From: Planctomycetaceae bacterium
Lineage (GTDB): Bacteria; Planctomycetota; Phycisphaerae; UBA1845; UTPLA1
Direction of reading: 5' to 3'
DNA: 64,000 nucleotides
Assembly (NCBI GenBank): GCA_011525745.1
Contig: WYBU01000097.1
Span: 1-64,000 of the forward strand
Under the pieces are notes generated by a model that did not search any database, had not been told where the DNA came from, and saw only the letters and a list, made by a program, of their open reading frames with translations. This document shows, one piece after another, positions 27,062 through 36,152 of the stretch; position 1 is the first letter of the stretch; each line of letters begins with the position of its first letter. Made by a program: the position numbers and the translations under genes.

Positions 27062-27650
27062 ATGTCGATCCTGGGGCTGCCCGAGTTCGTGCGTCAGGAT
27101 TACGAGGTACTGGAGTGGAAACACGCCTCGGCAATCCTTCAGACCGACTTTTCAACAGAGTGGAACGAGATCACAGAGGTGCTGACGAGTCTTCGCGTTC
27201 TGCGTTCCCACATCGTCGTGGGCGGGGGCGGGAGATCGAAGATCACGCAATCCATCGACACCGCGTTCTACTCGCGCGGCTGGCAGGAAAAGATGTGGTC
27301 GACGCGCATCGTGGTCGACGACCTGGCGAGTGAAAGCCCGACGCACAAGGTCGACTGCTACAACAACCGCGTAGCCTTGGAAATCGAATGGAGCAACAAG
27401 GACCCGTTCTTTGATCGCGATTTGAACAATTTCCGGCTGCTTTTTTGATCTGCGCGTCATCAGCGTGGGCGTCATCATTACGAAGTGCGATGAGTACCGG
27501 GACATCTTTGAATCACTGGGCATCTGGCGCAAGTATGGAACTTCCACAACCTGGATGTCCAAGCTGATACCACGAATCGAAGGCGGAGGCGGCGGCGGCT
27601 GCCCCATTCTCGTTTTCGGCATCCGGAGATCGCTCCATGTCGAGGATTGA
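27062..27650 (+). CDS. BglII/BstYI-like type II restriction endonuclease, frameshifted
   Basis: Two overlapping frames make one protein of about 195 residues (BglII 223). Frame one (27062-27448) ends LNNFRLLF then TGA; skipping one T in the run at 27441-27446 continues as DLRVISVGVIITKCDEY and ends at 27650. The PD-(D/E)XK site reads D98-x8-E107-x-E109 in VDCYNNRVALEIEW, matching the D-x8-E-x-Q spacing of BglII. The end PRIEGGGGGGCPILVFG also fits the family. UUU UGA U could allow +1 slippage, or this may be a natural or sequencing indel. It overlaps the methyltransferase start by 14 bp. Function of the intact form: double-strand DNA cleavage. Confidence 0.75.
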
Positions 27651-28320
27651 TGCTGCTCCCGTTCGAAGCGCGGCCGAAGACCTGCGGCTCAAGGTCAGCG
27701 GCCGTTTCGCAACGATACTGGCTGACCCGCCCTGGCAGTTCCAGAATCGTACGGGCAAGATGGCCCCGGAGCACCGCAGGCTGCTGCGCTATCCGACCAT
27801 GGAACTGGAAGAGATCGTCGAACTGCCCGTGCGTGAACTCGCGGCCGCCCGCAGCCACCTGTACTTATGGGCGCCCAACGCGCTGCTCGCCGAAGGCCTG
27901 GAGGTCATGCGCCGCTGGGGATTCACGTACAAGACAAACCTCATCTGGTACAAGATCAGAAAGGACGGCGGTCCGGACGGCCGCGGCGTCGGCTTCTACT
28001 TTCGCAACGTCACGGAACTCGTTCTTTTCGGAGTCCGCGGCAGCCTTCGAACGCTGCGGCCCGGTCGCACGCAGGTCAACCTGCTGCCCAGCCAGAAGCG
28101 CGAGCACTCGCGCAAGCCCGACAAGATTTACGACATCATCGAAGAGTGCTCACCCGGCCCCTATCTGGAGCTTTTTGCGCGCTTTCCACGCGATGGATGG
28201 ACGCAATGGGGAAACGAAGACGTCGAGGCCAACGACCGACACGGCGTGGCAACGCGCAAGGGCCACGTCGATCCACAGCTTCGGCTGTTTCAGGCGCCAC
28301 GCAGCTACGCTGCCGGTTGA
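27637..28320 (+). CDS. MT-A70 family adenine DNA methyltransferase
   Basis: A 227-residue N6-adenine methyltransferase. DPPW at residues 30-33 is the catalytic motif, and RSHLYLWAPNALLAEGLEVMRRWGFTYKTNLIWYK is the conserved MT-A70 core. REHSRKPDKIYDIIEECSPGPYLELFAR is the SAM-binding end. MT-A70 proteins act as phage or RM DNA methyltransferases in bacteria. Overlap with the BglII-like nuclease makes it the probable protective partner. GGAG lies about 8 bp upstream. The recognition site cannot be read from sequence. Confidence 0.85.
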   Translation: MSRIDAAPVRSAAEDLRLKVSGRFATILADPPWQFQNRTGKMAPEHRRLLRYPTMELEEIVELPVRELAAARSHLYLWAPNALLAEGLEVMRRWGFTYKTNLIWYKIRKDGGPDGRGVGFYFRNVTELVLFGVRGSLRTLRPGRTQVNLLPSQKREHSRKPDKIYDIIEECSPGPYLELFARFPRDGWTQWGNEDVEANDRHGVATRKGHVDPQLRLFQAPRSYAAG

Positions 28321-28376
28321 CCCATCGCCCCTCCCCATCCGCATCGCGCCGTGGGCGTCCGCCGGAGTCGAGCTCC

Positions 28377-28769
28377 ATGAGCCTCATCAACGTCGTTCTG
28401 CTCCTCGTACTGACCGTGATCACGACGCGCCTGTTCGACCTGATGCGCCGACGCCGTGAGTTCGAATCGCGCGCCCGATTGCTGGAGCGCGTCGATCGCG
28501 TGCTGCGCGTGTGCTTCATCCCGCACGATCCTTCACTGGATCTGCCCGAGGAGTGCATGAAGCTGCTGCTCGAAAAAGGCGCGGTCCCGGCAATGGCCTA
28601 TCTTCACGGCACGGCCGGTCTGCCGCTTTACGAGGCACGCGAACGAATCAGGCAAGCCATCGGAGCCGATTTGGAGCTAAAACTGGCTTTGGTTCTTCAC
28701 GCTCTCGAATCGTGTGCGAGCGCCGACAATTTACGCAAAGCGGGTAGCGTTTCTGAATCGTGCGCGTAG
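28377..28769 (+). CDS. Small membrane-anchored protein, L7/L12-like C-terminus
   Basis: A 130-residue protein. The N-terminus is one transmembrane helix (LINVVLLLVLTVITTRLFDL). The rest is helical, and AVPAMAYLHGTAGLPLYEARERIRQ resembles the ribosomal L7/L12 C-terminal helix-turn pattern found in small planctomycete proteins of unknown function. Open reading continues from 27867 in the methyltransferase's other frame, but the start at 28377 with GGAG 10-14 bp upstream is preferred. It follows the RM genes by 56 bp. Confidence 0.55.
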   Translation: MSLINVVLLLVLTVITTRLFDLMRRRREFESRARLLERVDRVLRVCFIPHDPSLDLPEECMKLLLEKGAVPAMAYLHGTAGLPLYEARERIRQAIGADLELKLALVLHALESCASADNLRKAGSVSESCA

Positions 28770-28804
28770 ACGAAGCGCACATCCCGCACTGGTCGTAACT
28801 CGCA

Positions 28805-29353
28805 ATGGGCGTCGTTATTATCCACCAAGCCGTGAAAGCCGTTCTGCCAAACAAGTGGATAACCGATACTGCGAAATACGCCCATCGCTGCGTCGCGATC
28901 ACTCTCGGCATCCTGGTCCTTCTCATCGATTCGCCGAGCATCACCCTCGCGGCCAGCTTCTTCCTATTGATTCTCGGATCGCCGCTCGTTTTTCTCGCTG
29001 TCTACTACGAGCCGCTCGATGGCGATGTTGTGTGGCGCCGACTTGGATGGCGAATCGTCGCACTGAACAGCATCATGTGCGGCGTGCTTGTCGGCTCGGT
29101 GGGAGTACTGAGGCCATCTCGATGGTCGTTAGATATGGCCGTAACGGGCGTCATTCTTGGTTTCATCGGCAGCAGCCTGGTTACGATTGTCTCGTTCTAC
29201 TCCGCGCGGACGATCCTGCACCACGTTCGCCGTTTCATTGAACCTTACGAATGTCCGAATTGTGCCTACGATCTCCGGGGCCACAGGCATGAGCGATGTC
29301 CGGAGTGCGGCCACCCCTGCGAACGCAACGGTGACGCCACCGAATCTTCTTAA
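28805..29353 (+). CDS. Membrane protein with C-terminal YDLRG zinc ribbon
   Basis: A 182-residue protein with about four hydrophobic segments (residues 27-68 and 85-140) followed by a zinc ribbon CPNCAYDLRGHRHERCPECG at about 152-171. This ribbon is frequent at the ends of planctomycete membrane proteins and supports the taxonomic placement. Function is unknown. The first few codons lack a clear ribosome site. Confidence 0.65.
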   Translation: MGVVIIHQAVKAVLPNKWITDTAKYAHRCVAITLGILVLLIDSPSITLAASFFLLILGSPLVFLAVYYEPLDGDVVWRRLGWRIVALNSIMCGVLVGSVGVLRPSRWSLDMAVTGVILGFIGSSLVTIVSFYSARTILHHVRRFIEPYECPNCAYDLRGHRHERCPECGHPCERNGDATESS

Positions 29354-29449
29354 CCGCCGGTGAAAAACGGCTTGCGGGAAGCGCGCTGACAAGGACGCGT
29401 CGCTCGTTCTTAAGCCGCGACTTTACGCATGACGCGCAACGCTGCAAGC

Positions 29450-30391
29450 CTAATCGCGCTCCAGCGCCCCCAGCACCTCTTCGCTCAGCTTCACCTCCGC
29501 CGCCTGGACGTTCTCCTCCACCTGCGCCACGCGCGTCGCGCCGACGATCGCGCACGTGATCTCCGGTCGCCGCAGAATCCAGCCCAGCGCCAGCGCCGTC
29601 ATCGACACGCCCGCCTTCTGCGCGATCGCCGCGCAGCGCTCGATCTTCGCCAGATTCGCCTCGCTCAGCCGGTCCTTCATGAATGCGTTCTGCCGTTCGT
29701 CGGCCAGGCGACTGTCGCGCGGCGTCCGGCCGCCGCGATACTTGCCCGTCAGCAGCCCCTGCTCCAGAGGGCTGAACACCGCCAGCCCCAGCCCGTGCTC
29801 GACGCACGCCGCCATCACACCGTTGGTTTCGATGTTCGGCCATAGCAGATTGTACCGCGGCTGATCCACCGCCGGCCGATGGGCGTTGATCGCCCCGGCG
29901 ACGGCCGCCGCCGCTTCGATCTGCTCGCCGGTCCACTCCGAAACGCCCCAGTAGAGGACCTTGCCCATGCGGATCAGATCGTCGAACGCGCGGACCGTCT
30001 CCTCGATCGGCGACTCCTCGTCGAAGCGATGGCAGTAGAACAGGTCGACGTAGTCGGTGCGGAAGTTCTTCAGCGTCTTGTGTACGCTCGTGAAGATGTG
30101 CTGCCGTGATAGGCCGCGATCCAGCGTCGCCGCCGACGCCGGAAAAAAGCACTTGCTCGCCAGCACGTAGTCCTCGCGCGGGAACGGCTCCAGCGCCGCG
30201 GCCGTCACCTGTTCCGCCCGCCGCTGCGCATACACGTCCGCGCAGTCGAAGTAGTTGACGCCCAGCTCAACCGCCCGGCGGATGCAGGCCACGGCGGTCT
30301 GCTCTTCGACGGCGTTGCCGGCCGTTAGCCAGCTTCCCAGCGCGATCTCGGACAGCCTGAGTCCCGATTGGCCCATGCGTCGGTAGTTCAT
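29450..30391 (-). CDS. Aldo/keto reductase
   Basis: A 313-residue NADPH-dependent reductase of the AKR superfamily. The N-terminus is YRRMGQSGLRLSEIALGSW. The catalytic tetrad is visible as Asp and Tyr in DCADVYA, Lys in LASKCFF and His in LFYCHRFDEE. GLGLAVFSPLEQGLLTGKY and the end IVGATRVAQVEENV are family motifs. It resembles YghZ and potassium-channel beta-subunit-like AKRs, and the substrate is unknown. The start at 30391 is chosen; the frame is open to 30670 but crosses a repeat. Confidence 0.88.
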   Translation of the reverse strand: MNYRRMGQSGLRLSEIALGSWLTAGNAVEEQTAVACIRRAVELGVNYFDCADVYAQRRAEQVTAAALEPFPREDYVLASKCFFPASAATLDRGLSRQHIFTSVHKTLKNFRTDYVDLFYCHRFDEESPIEETVRAFDDLIRMGKVLYWGVSEWTGEQIEAAAAVAGAINAHRPAVDQPRYNLLWPNIETNGVMAACVEHGLGLAVFSPLEQGLLTGKYRGGRTPRDSRLADERQNAFMKDRLSEANLAKIERCAAIAQKAGVSMTALALGWILRRPEITCAIVGATRVAQVEENVQAAEVKLSEEVLGALERD

Positions 30392-30473
30392 GCCCACAGT
30401 AAAGCCCCGAATCGCATGCGCGTCAAAACGAGGGGCGGGTGCACGGAAGCGGCGCCGCCGGCGGTCCGACGCG

Positions 30474-30544
30474 TCCAGGCCCTTGCGTGGTGCGCCACTG
30501 CGGATTCGTCGCTGCATTCGCGCGAGGGCTTGAACGTGCCGCCC
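30474..30544. repeat. Family-A palindromic repeat, copy 5
   Basis: Left arm TCCAGGCCCTTGCGTGG is degenerate; the right arm CGCGAGGGCTTGAACGTGCC is intact. It lies between the divergent reductase and ligase genes. Confidence 0.65.
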
Positions 30545-30647
30545 AAGGCGACTTTTATTGTCGCCGTTGCCGGAACGGCTTGACGGCATGAATACCGCGC
30601 GCAGCGTATCGCGGTTAAAATGCGTCCGGCTTTTTGGAGCGCGACTT

Positions 30648-32255
30648 ATGGAATTCCCCAACCCCTTCAACCTCGCAACCTACTTCCTCGACCACAACCT
30701 CAACAGCCGCGCCGAAAAATCCGCCGTGCTGTTCCGCGACAAGTCCTACAGCTATCGACAGGTCTATGAAGCCGCCTGCCGCTTCGCTCACGCGGCTCGA
30801 TCGCTGGGGGTTCGCCAGGAAGACCGCGTGCTGGTGATGCTCACCGACTGCCCGCCGTTCGTTACCGCCGTGATGGGCATTCACAAACTCGGCGCCGTCC
30901 TGACGATGGTCAACCCCCGCCTGCCGCACGAGGACCTGGCCTATTACTTCAACTACACTCGCGCGCCGCTGGCCGTCATCGACGCCTCGCTCGTCGAACC
31001 GGTCGACCGCATGTTGCCCGGCCTGCGCTATTTGCGCAACATCCTGGTCGTCTCCAACGCCGAAGCGCCCGCCAAGCCGGGGGGCGCCGCGCGGCTCGCC
31101 GGCCTGCCGGTCGGCGTCGCGGCCACGAGTCTGCCGCGCGGCTTCCTGTCGTTCGCCGACGTGTTGGCCGAGCAACCGGCCGACTTCGACAACGCCCCGA
31201 CCCATCCCAACGATCCGGCCGTGTGGCTGTTCACGAGCGGCACGTCGGGCAAGCCCAAGGCCGCGATGCACCTGCAACACGACTTCGCATACAACACCGA
31301 GCACTACGCCCGGCAGGTGCTCCGCATGAGCGAGTCCGATCGCACGCTGTCGGTCCCCAAACTCTTCTTCGGATACGCCACGGGCACCAATCTGTGGTTC
31401 CCGTTCGCGGTCGGGGCGGCCACCTGCCTTTTCGAGGAACACGCCTCGCCCGAAATAATGTTCGAAAACATCGCTCGCTTTCGCCCCACGTTCCTCACGA
31501 CCGTGCCGACGATGATCAACAAAATGCTCGCCTCGCCGCAGGCACAAACCGCCGACCTGTCCTGCCTGCGCATCGGCGTTTCGGCCGGTGAGAAGCTGCC
31601 CGCCGAGTTGTACCAGCGCTGGATCGAACGTTTCGGCGTCGAAATCCTCGACGGCATCGGCAGCGCCGAGATGTTCCACATCTACATCAGCAACCGCATT
31701 GGCGACGTGAAAGTCGGATCGCTCGGGCGCATCGTTCCCGGCTACGAGGCCCGCATCGTCGATGACGACGGCCGCGACGTCGAGGACGGCCGCCTCGGCA
31801 CGCTCTGGATTCGCGGCGACAGCATGATGACGGGTTATTTTCTCGACCCGGTCCAGTCGCGCGACCGGCTGCGCGGCGAGTGGCTCAACACGTGCGACAT
31901 GTTTCGCCGCGACGCCGAGGGCTACTTCTGGTACGAGGGCCGCGCCGATGATCTGCTGAAAGTCGGCGGCATCTTCGTGTCGCCGGGCGAGATCGAAAAC
32001 TGCCTGCTGCAGCATCCGGCGGTGCGCGAATGCGCCGTCATTGGCGCCGAGGACAGTGCCGGTCTGGTGCGCCCCAGGGCGTTCGTCGTCGCCGCGCCCG
32101 GCGTGAAAACCGGCGACGCGCTTTCGTCGGAAATCATCGCGTTCGCCAAGGAGCGCATGGCGCATTACAAGGCGCCGACGTGGATCGTCTATCTCGACGC
32201 CCTGCCGCGCAACGACCGCGGCAAGGTCGAACGCAAGAAGCTGGCACAGCTTTGA
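30648..32255 (+). CDS. Benzoate-CoA ligase family protein
   Basis: A 535-residue AMP-forming acyl-CoA synthetase. Core A3 is LFTSGTSGKPKAAMHLQHD (about 195-213), A5 is ILDGIGSAEMFHIYIS, and the A8/A10 region is YEGRADDLLKVGGIFVSPGEIE and later RNDRGKVERKKL with the adenylation Lys. The family likeness is to benzoate-CoA ligases (BadA/BclA type). Substrate could be benzoate, a hydroxybenzoate or another carboxylate; no aromatic-degradation genes are nearby. GGAG lies 9 bp before the start at 30648. Confidence 0.88.
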   Translation: MEFPNPFNLATYFLDHNLNSRAEKSAVLFRDKSYSYRQVYEAACRFAHAARSLGVRQEDRVLVMLTDCPPFVTAVMGIHKLGAVLTMVNPRLPHEDLAYYFNYTRAPLAVIDASLVEPVDRMLPGLRYLRNILVVSNAEAPAKPGGAARLAGLPVGVAATSLPRGFLSFADVLAEQPADFDNAPTHPNDPAVWLFTSGTSGKPKAAMHLQHDFAYNTEHYARQVLRMSESDRTLSVPKLFFGYATGTNLWFPFAVGAATCLFEEHASPEIMFENIARFRPTFLTTVPTMINKMLASPQAQTADLSCLRIGVSAGEKLPAELYQRWIERFGVEILDGIGSAEMFHIYISNRIGDVKVGSLGRIVPGYEARIVDDDGRDVEDGRLGTLWIRGDSMMTGYFLDPVQSRDRLRGEWLNTCDMFRRDAEGYFWYEGRADDLLKVGGIFVSPGEIENCLLQHPAVRECAVIGAEDSAGLVRPRAFVVAAPGVKTGDALSSEIIAFAKERMAHYKAPTWIVYLDALPRNDRGKVERKKLAQL

Positions 32256-32404
32256 GCGTCTTGGCGCCGCCGCTTCACGGAACCGCGATCGTGAGGGGGC
32301 GGCGGCGCCGCATTCGATGTCGGCGCACCCCGTCGTTGTGCAGATCCGCGTTCCTTCAAAGCGCGTCGAATGGGAGTCGGTCCGATTGTAAGAGTGCGGT
32401 CACC

Positions 32405-32995
32405 ATGCCCATCGAAATCGAAGTGAAGCTGCGCGTCGCATCCCACGACGAACTGAGAGCACGGCTCGCCGCGTGCCATGGGACATTCGTTGAGGCCGTC
32501 GTCGAGGTGGATCGCTTCTTTGACCGCCCCGACGGCGCCCTGCGCCGAGAACGGCGCGGCCTGCGCCTGCGCGAGCGGCGAAGACTGCAACAAGCCACGG
32601 CCGATCAGACCGCATCGGCCGACTCGAATCGAGTCACTCTGACCTACAAAGGCCCGCCGCAGGCGGGACCCTACAAATCGCGAGAGGAGATCGAGACCGG
32701 CGTCGCCGAAGCGACGGCGGCCGCGGCATTACTGAACGCCCTGGGTTTTCACGAGACGCTGATGGTTCAAAAGCAGCGCGAGCGGTGGCGCTGGGGCGAC
32801 TGCGCAGTCGAACTCGACGACGTCGTCGGTCTGGGCCGCTTCGTGGAAATTGAAGGCCCGCACACGCACGCCATCGACGCCGCACTGGCGACACTGGGTC
32901 TGTCCGGAGCGGATCACATTGCCATGAGCTATGCCGAACTGTTCGCGACCACCGCGGCCGACTCGACAAGTCCCTGGACCCCGACACCTTACTGA
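32405..32995 (+). CDS. Class IV adenylate cyclase / CYTH domain protein
   Basis: A 196-residue CYTH-fold protein. The EIEVKLRV signature is at residues 3-10, followed by an Arg-rich loop (RRERRGLRLRERRR) and VTLTYKGPP, then RERWRWGDCAVELDDVVGLGRFVEIEG supplying the metal-binding acidic residues. CYTH proteins are either class IV adenylate cyclases (CyaB) or triphosphatases acting on thiamine triphosphate or polyphosphate; sequence does not separate them. It is followed by queG 50 bp later. Confidence 0.8.
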   Translation: MPIEIEVKLRVASHDELRARLAACHGTFVEAVVEVDRFFDRPDGALRRERRGLRLRERRRLQQATADQTASADSNRVTLTYKGPPQAGPYKSREEIETGVAEATAAAALLNALGFHETLMVQKQRERWRWGDCAVELDDVVGLGRFVEIEGPHTHAIDAALATLGLSGADHIAMSYAELFATTAADSTSPWTPTPY

Positions 32996-33044
32996 GCAGC
33001 CCTGCAGCTTCGCCTATGCTTCATCGTGCCCGAGGTCGCTCAAC

Positions 33045-33995
33045 GTGACGCCCGTTGAACGCTCAGATCGAATCAAGTCGCTCGCCGCCGCCGCCGGCTT
33101 TGAGCGCTGCGGCATCGCCCGACTCGGCCCGCTGGCGCGTGGCGACTATTTCCTTGACTGGCTGCGTGATGGTATGGCTGGCACGATGGGTTACCTGCAC
33201 CGTCGCCGTGAATCGCGCCTCGACCCGAGCAAGCTGCTGCCCGGAGCGCGCAGCGCCGTCGTTGTCGCGCTGAATTACTTTCAACGCGTTGCCGACACGC
33301 TCGATCCGACCGACCACGACGACCAGCCGCACGGCCGCGTCGCCATGTACGCCTGGGGAGACGATTACCACGCCGTGCTGCACGAGCGCCTCGAGAACTT
33401 CGTCCGCCGGATTCGTGCGGTATTGCCCGACGCGTTCGAGGCCAAAGTGTGCGTCGACACGTCTGCCATCGTCGAGCGTGAACTCGCCGCCGCCGCCGGC
33501 ATCGGCTGGATCGGTAAGAACACGCTGGTGCTGCACCAGGACCTCGGCTCATACTTCTTCCTCGGCGAAATTCTCACGACGCTCGACCTGGCGCCGGATG
33601 CAACGCCGGCCGACCGCTGCGGGACGTGCACGCGCTGCCTCGACGCCTGCCCGACGCAGGCCTTCCCCGGCCCCTACCGCATGGACGCACGGCGCTGCAT
33701 TTCGTATCTGACCATCGAACATCGCGGAGAAATCCCGGCCGAGCTCCATGCCGCGATCGGCGACTGGGTCTTCGGCTGCGATGTCTGTCAGCAGGTTTGC
33801 CCTTACAATCGCGACGCGCCGACGACGCGCGAACCTCGCTTCGCACCGCGTCCCCCGGGACCGCGCCCGCGCCTGGGCGACATTCTCGCGTGGGACGAAG
33901 CGACCTACGCGCGAAACGTCAACGACAGCGCCACAGATCGCGCCACGCTGAACATGTGGCGGCGCAACGCGGCCATAGCCGCAAAAAACGTATGA
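33045..33995 (+). CDS. queG: Epoxyqueuosine reductase QueG
   Basis: A 316-residue cobalamin and iron-sulfur enzyme for the last step of queuosine tRNA modification. The start GTG at 33045 follows GAGG by about 10 bp. Family motifs: SRLDPSKLLPGARSAVVVALNYF at about 63-85, CVDTSAIVERELAAAAGIGWIGKNT, and two 4Fe-4S clusters: CGTCTRCLDACPTQAF and FGCDVCQQVCPYN. It is the short form without the C-terminal HEAT extension. Its stop overlaps the GH20 gene start (ATGA). Confidence 0.9.
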   Translation: MTPVERSDRIKSLAAAAGFERCGIARLGPLARGDYFLDWLRDGMAGTMGYLHRRRESRLDPSKLLPGARSAVVVALNYFQRVADTLDPTDHDDQPHGRVAMYAWGDDYHAVLHERLENFVRRIRAVLPDAFEAKVCVDTSAIVERELAAAAGIGWIGKNTLVLHQDLGSYFFLGEILTTLDLAPDATPADRCGTCTRCLDACPTQAFPGPYRMDARRCISYLTIEHRGEIPAELHAAIGDWVFGCDVCQQVCPYNRDAPTTREPRFAPRPPGPRPRLGDILAWDEATYARNVNDSATDRATLNMWRRNAAIAAKNV

Positions 33996-35938
33996 AACCG
34001 CCGCGCCTGCTGCTGGCTCCGTATCCGCGCCACGTTCGCAACACCGGCGGCGCGCTGCCGCTGGCGCGCGTTCGCGAAATCGTGGCGCCCCCGCCCGAAT
34101 CCGCGGAAATGCGTCGGATCGCGACGCTTACCCGTGAGGCATTGGGACCGTCAGTCGCCCGCTCCGCGATTCGATTCGACGGCGCCTCGCGGCGCCCGCG
34201 CCTCACCGCCAGGCCATCGACAGCCGACGCGGTGTGCCTGCTCGTCCTCGATCCAAAAGCCTCACGCTCCGATCAGGGCTATCGGCTGGACATCGCGCCG
34301 CGGGGCATCGTTCTGACCGCGCCATCCGCCGCGGGGCTTTTCTACGGAATTCAGACGCTCTCCCAACTGGTGCGCCTCAACCATCGCCGCCTGCCGGGCA
34401 TCAGCATCCGCGACGAGCCGGACTTCCCCACGCGCGGCGTCATGCTGGACATCAGCCGCGACAAAGTCCCGACGATGCAGACGCTGTACCACATCGTCGA
34501 CTGGCTCGCGTCGCTGAAGATCAACCAGCTCCAGCTTTACACCGAACACACGTTCGCCTATCGCCGCCATCGCACCGTCTGGAAAGACGCCTCGCCGATG
34601 ACTCCCGCCGAAATCCGCGACATCGACAAATATTGTCGCGACCGCTTCATCGAGCTGGTTCCCAATCAGAACTGCTTCGGCCACATGGAACGCTGGCTGC
34701 GCCATGCGCGCTATCGTCCGCTGGCGGAGGTCGACGGCCCCTGGCGCGATCCCTGGGGGCGCGTGCGAGAGACTCCCTCGACGCTCAATCCCCGCGATCC
34801 GCGCTCTTTTCGCCTGGTCTCCGCGCTGCTCGACGAGCTGCTGCCGAATTTCACCAGCCGCAGGGTCAACGTCGGCTGCGATGAGACGTTCGAGCTGGGC
34901 CAGGGCCGCTCGCGCACCGCGGTCAGTCGGCGCGGGCGTGTCGCCGTCTACCTCGATTTTGTGCGCAAGATCCATCGCCACGTCAGCCGGCTTGGCCGCC
35001 GCATGCAGATGTGGGCCGATATCGTTCAGTCGGACGCGTGTCACATTTCACGGATTCCCGACGACGTGATTGCGCTGGAGTGGGGCTACGAAGCCGATCA
35101 CGACTTTGAAAGTCGCTGCAACAATCTGAGCGCTCGCGGTTTGGAGTACTACGTCTGCCCCGGCACATCGAGCTGGTGCAGCTTCGGCGGCCGCACGCGG
35201 AACGCGATGGCCAATTTGCAGCGCGCCGCCCGCGCCGGGCTTGAGCACAGCGCGACGGGCTACCTGATTACCGATTGGGGCGATGGCGGCCACCGGCAAT
35301 ATTGGTCCGCCAGCGTCGTCCCCATCACCTACGGCGCGGCCGTCGCGTGGAACGAACGGGCCAATCGCGGCCTCGACGCGGGCCGCGCCGCTTCGACGTT
35401 TGGCTTCGATGATCCCAGCGGCCTTCTGGGTCGCCTCTGGTACGAGCTGGGAAACGTCTACCTTCTGACCGGCGTCTCAATGAAGAACCGAACCCAGCTC
35501 TACAAGGTGATCGAGACGGATCTGGACCCTCTGATCGAACTTCACGACGACGCCCCGCAACCGCGAGGCGCCGAGGAAGCCATCGCCGTTTTGCATGAGT
35601 TGGCGCGCCTGTCGCAGGAAAGTTGCAGCGTCAGAGCCGGAAACTGCGAGGCTCAGGTCGCACTGATCGAGTTGCAGGCAACCATCAAGGTCATGCTGCA
35701 CGCGGCGGAACGCTGGCTGTTTTCGTGCAGTGGAGACCTCGAAGCGGCGGCCCGCCGCCGCGCGTTGCACTGTTTGGGCGACGGCATGAATTTCATCATG
35801 CAGACTCATGAAACGCTGTGGCGCATCCGGAACCGCCCCGGCGGAATGCGCGACAGCCTGGCGCGCTATCGGCGTATTGCGGATGAATATCTTGAGTTCC
35901 TGAAGCGAGGGGGCGTTGCCGGGAGGCCTGCGCGATGA
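33992..35938 (+). CDS. Glycoside hydrolase family 20 (beta-hexosaminidase-like)
   Basis: A 648-residue protein. Residues 20-125 form the GH20 N-terminal alpha/beta domain (SAAGLFYGIQTLSQLVR). The catalytic barrel starts at PDFPTRGVMLDISRDKVPTMQTLYHIVDWL and contains RRVNVGCDETFELG, where Asp-Glu is the catalytic pair of retaining GH20 enzymes. A helical C-terminal region (500-640) is additional. No signal peptide is present, so it is either cytoplasmic or exported by another route. It probably removes N-acetylglucosamine or galactosamine from oligosaccharides. Start overlaps queG by 4 bp. Confidence 0.85.
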   Translation: MKPPRLLLAPYPRHVRNTGGALPLARVREIVAPPPESAEMRRIATLTREALGPSVARSAIRFDGASRRPRLTARPSTADAVCLLVLDPKASRSDQGYRLDIAPRGIVLTAPSAAGLFYGIQTLSQLVRLNHRRLPGISIRDEPDFPTRGVMLDISRDKVPTMQTLYHIVDWLASLKINQLQLYTEHTFAYRRHRTVWKDASPMTPAEIRDIDKYCRDRFIELVPNQNCFGHMERWLRHARYRPLAEVDGPWRDPWGRVRETPSTLNPRDPRSFRLVSALLDELLPNFTSRRVNVGCDETFELGQGRSRTAVSRRGRVAVYLDFVRKIHRHVSRLGRRMQMWADIVQSDACHISRIPDDVIALEWGYEADHDFESRCNNLSARGLEYYVCPGTSSWCSFGGRTRNAMANLQRAARAGLEHSATGYLITDWGDGGHRQYWSASVVPITYGAAVAWNERANRGLDAGRAASTFGFDDPSGLLGRLWYELGNVYLLTGVSMKNRTQLYKVIETDLDPLIELHDDAPQPRGAEEAIAVLHELARLSQESCSVRAGNCEAQVALIELQATIKVMLHAAERWLFSCSGDLEAAARRRALHCLGDGMNFIMQTHETLWRIRNRPGGMRDSLARYRRIADEYLEFLKRGGVAGRPAR

Positions 35939-36152
35939 TCTTTGCGTTTCGCAGGGCCGGTGTCGGAGCGTGATTGTGAAAGCTGAACCGAACCGCGACC
36001 CGGAACGCGACCAGGTCGGGCGCGTGAAGCGAGTGGCGACAAGTCGTCGCGAAAATTGAATTGCCCGACCGCGACTGTTCGACTCGAATCGGGCTTGTCA
36101 AACACGCTTTCGCGGTCAGGCGCGATACGCGGGCGACTGCCGAAGAGCGCCG
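35939..36152. other. Convergent spacer
   Basis: Between GH20 (rightward) and the DnaJ-domain gene (leftward). It holds CCGAACCGCGACCCGGAACG at about 35990, a diverged family-C core, and no gene. Confidence 0.4.
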
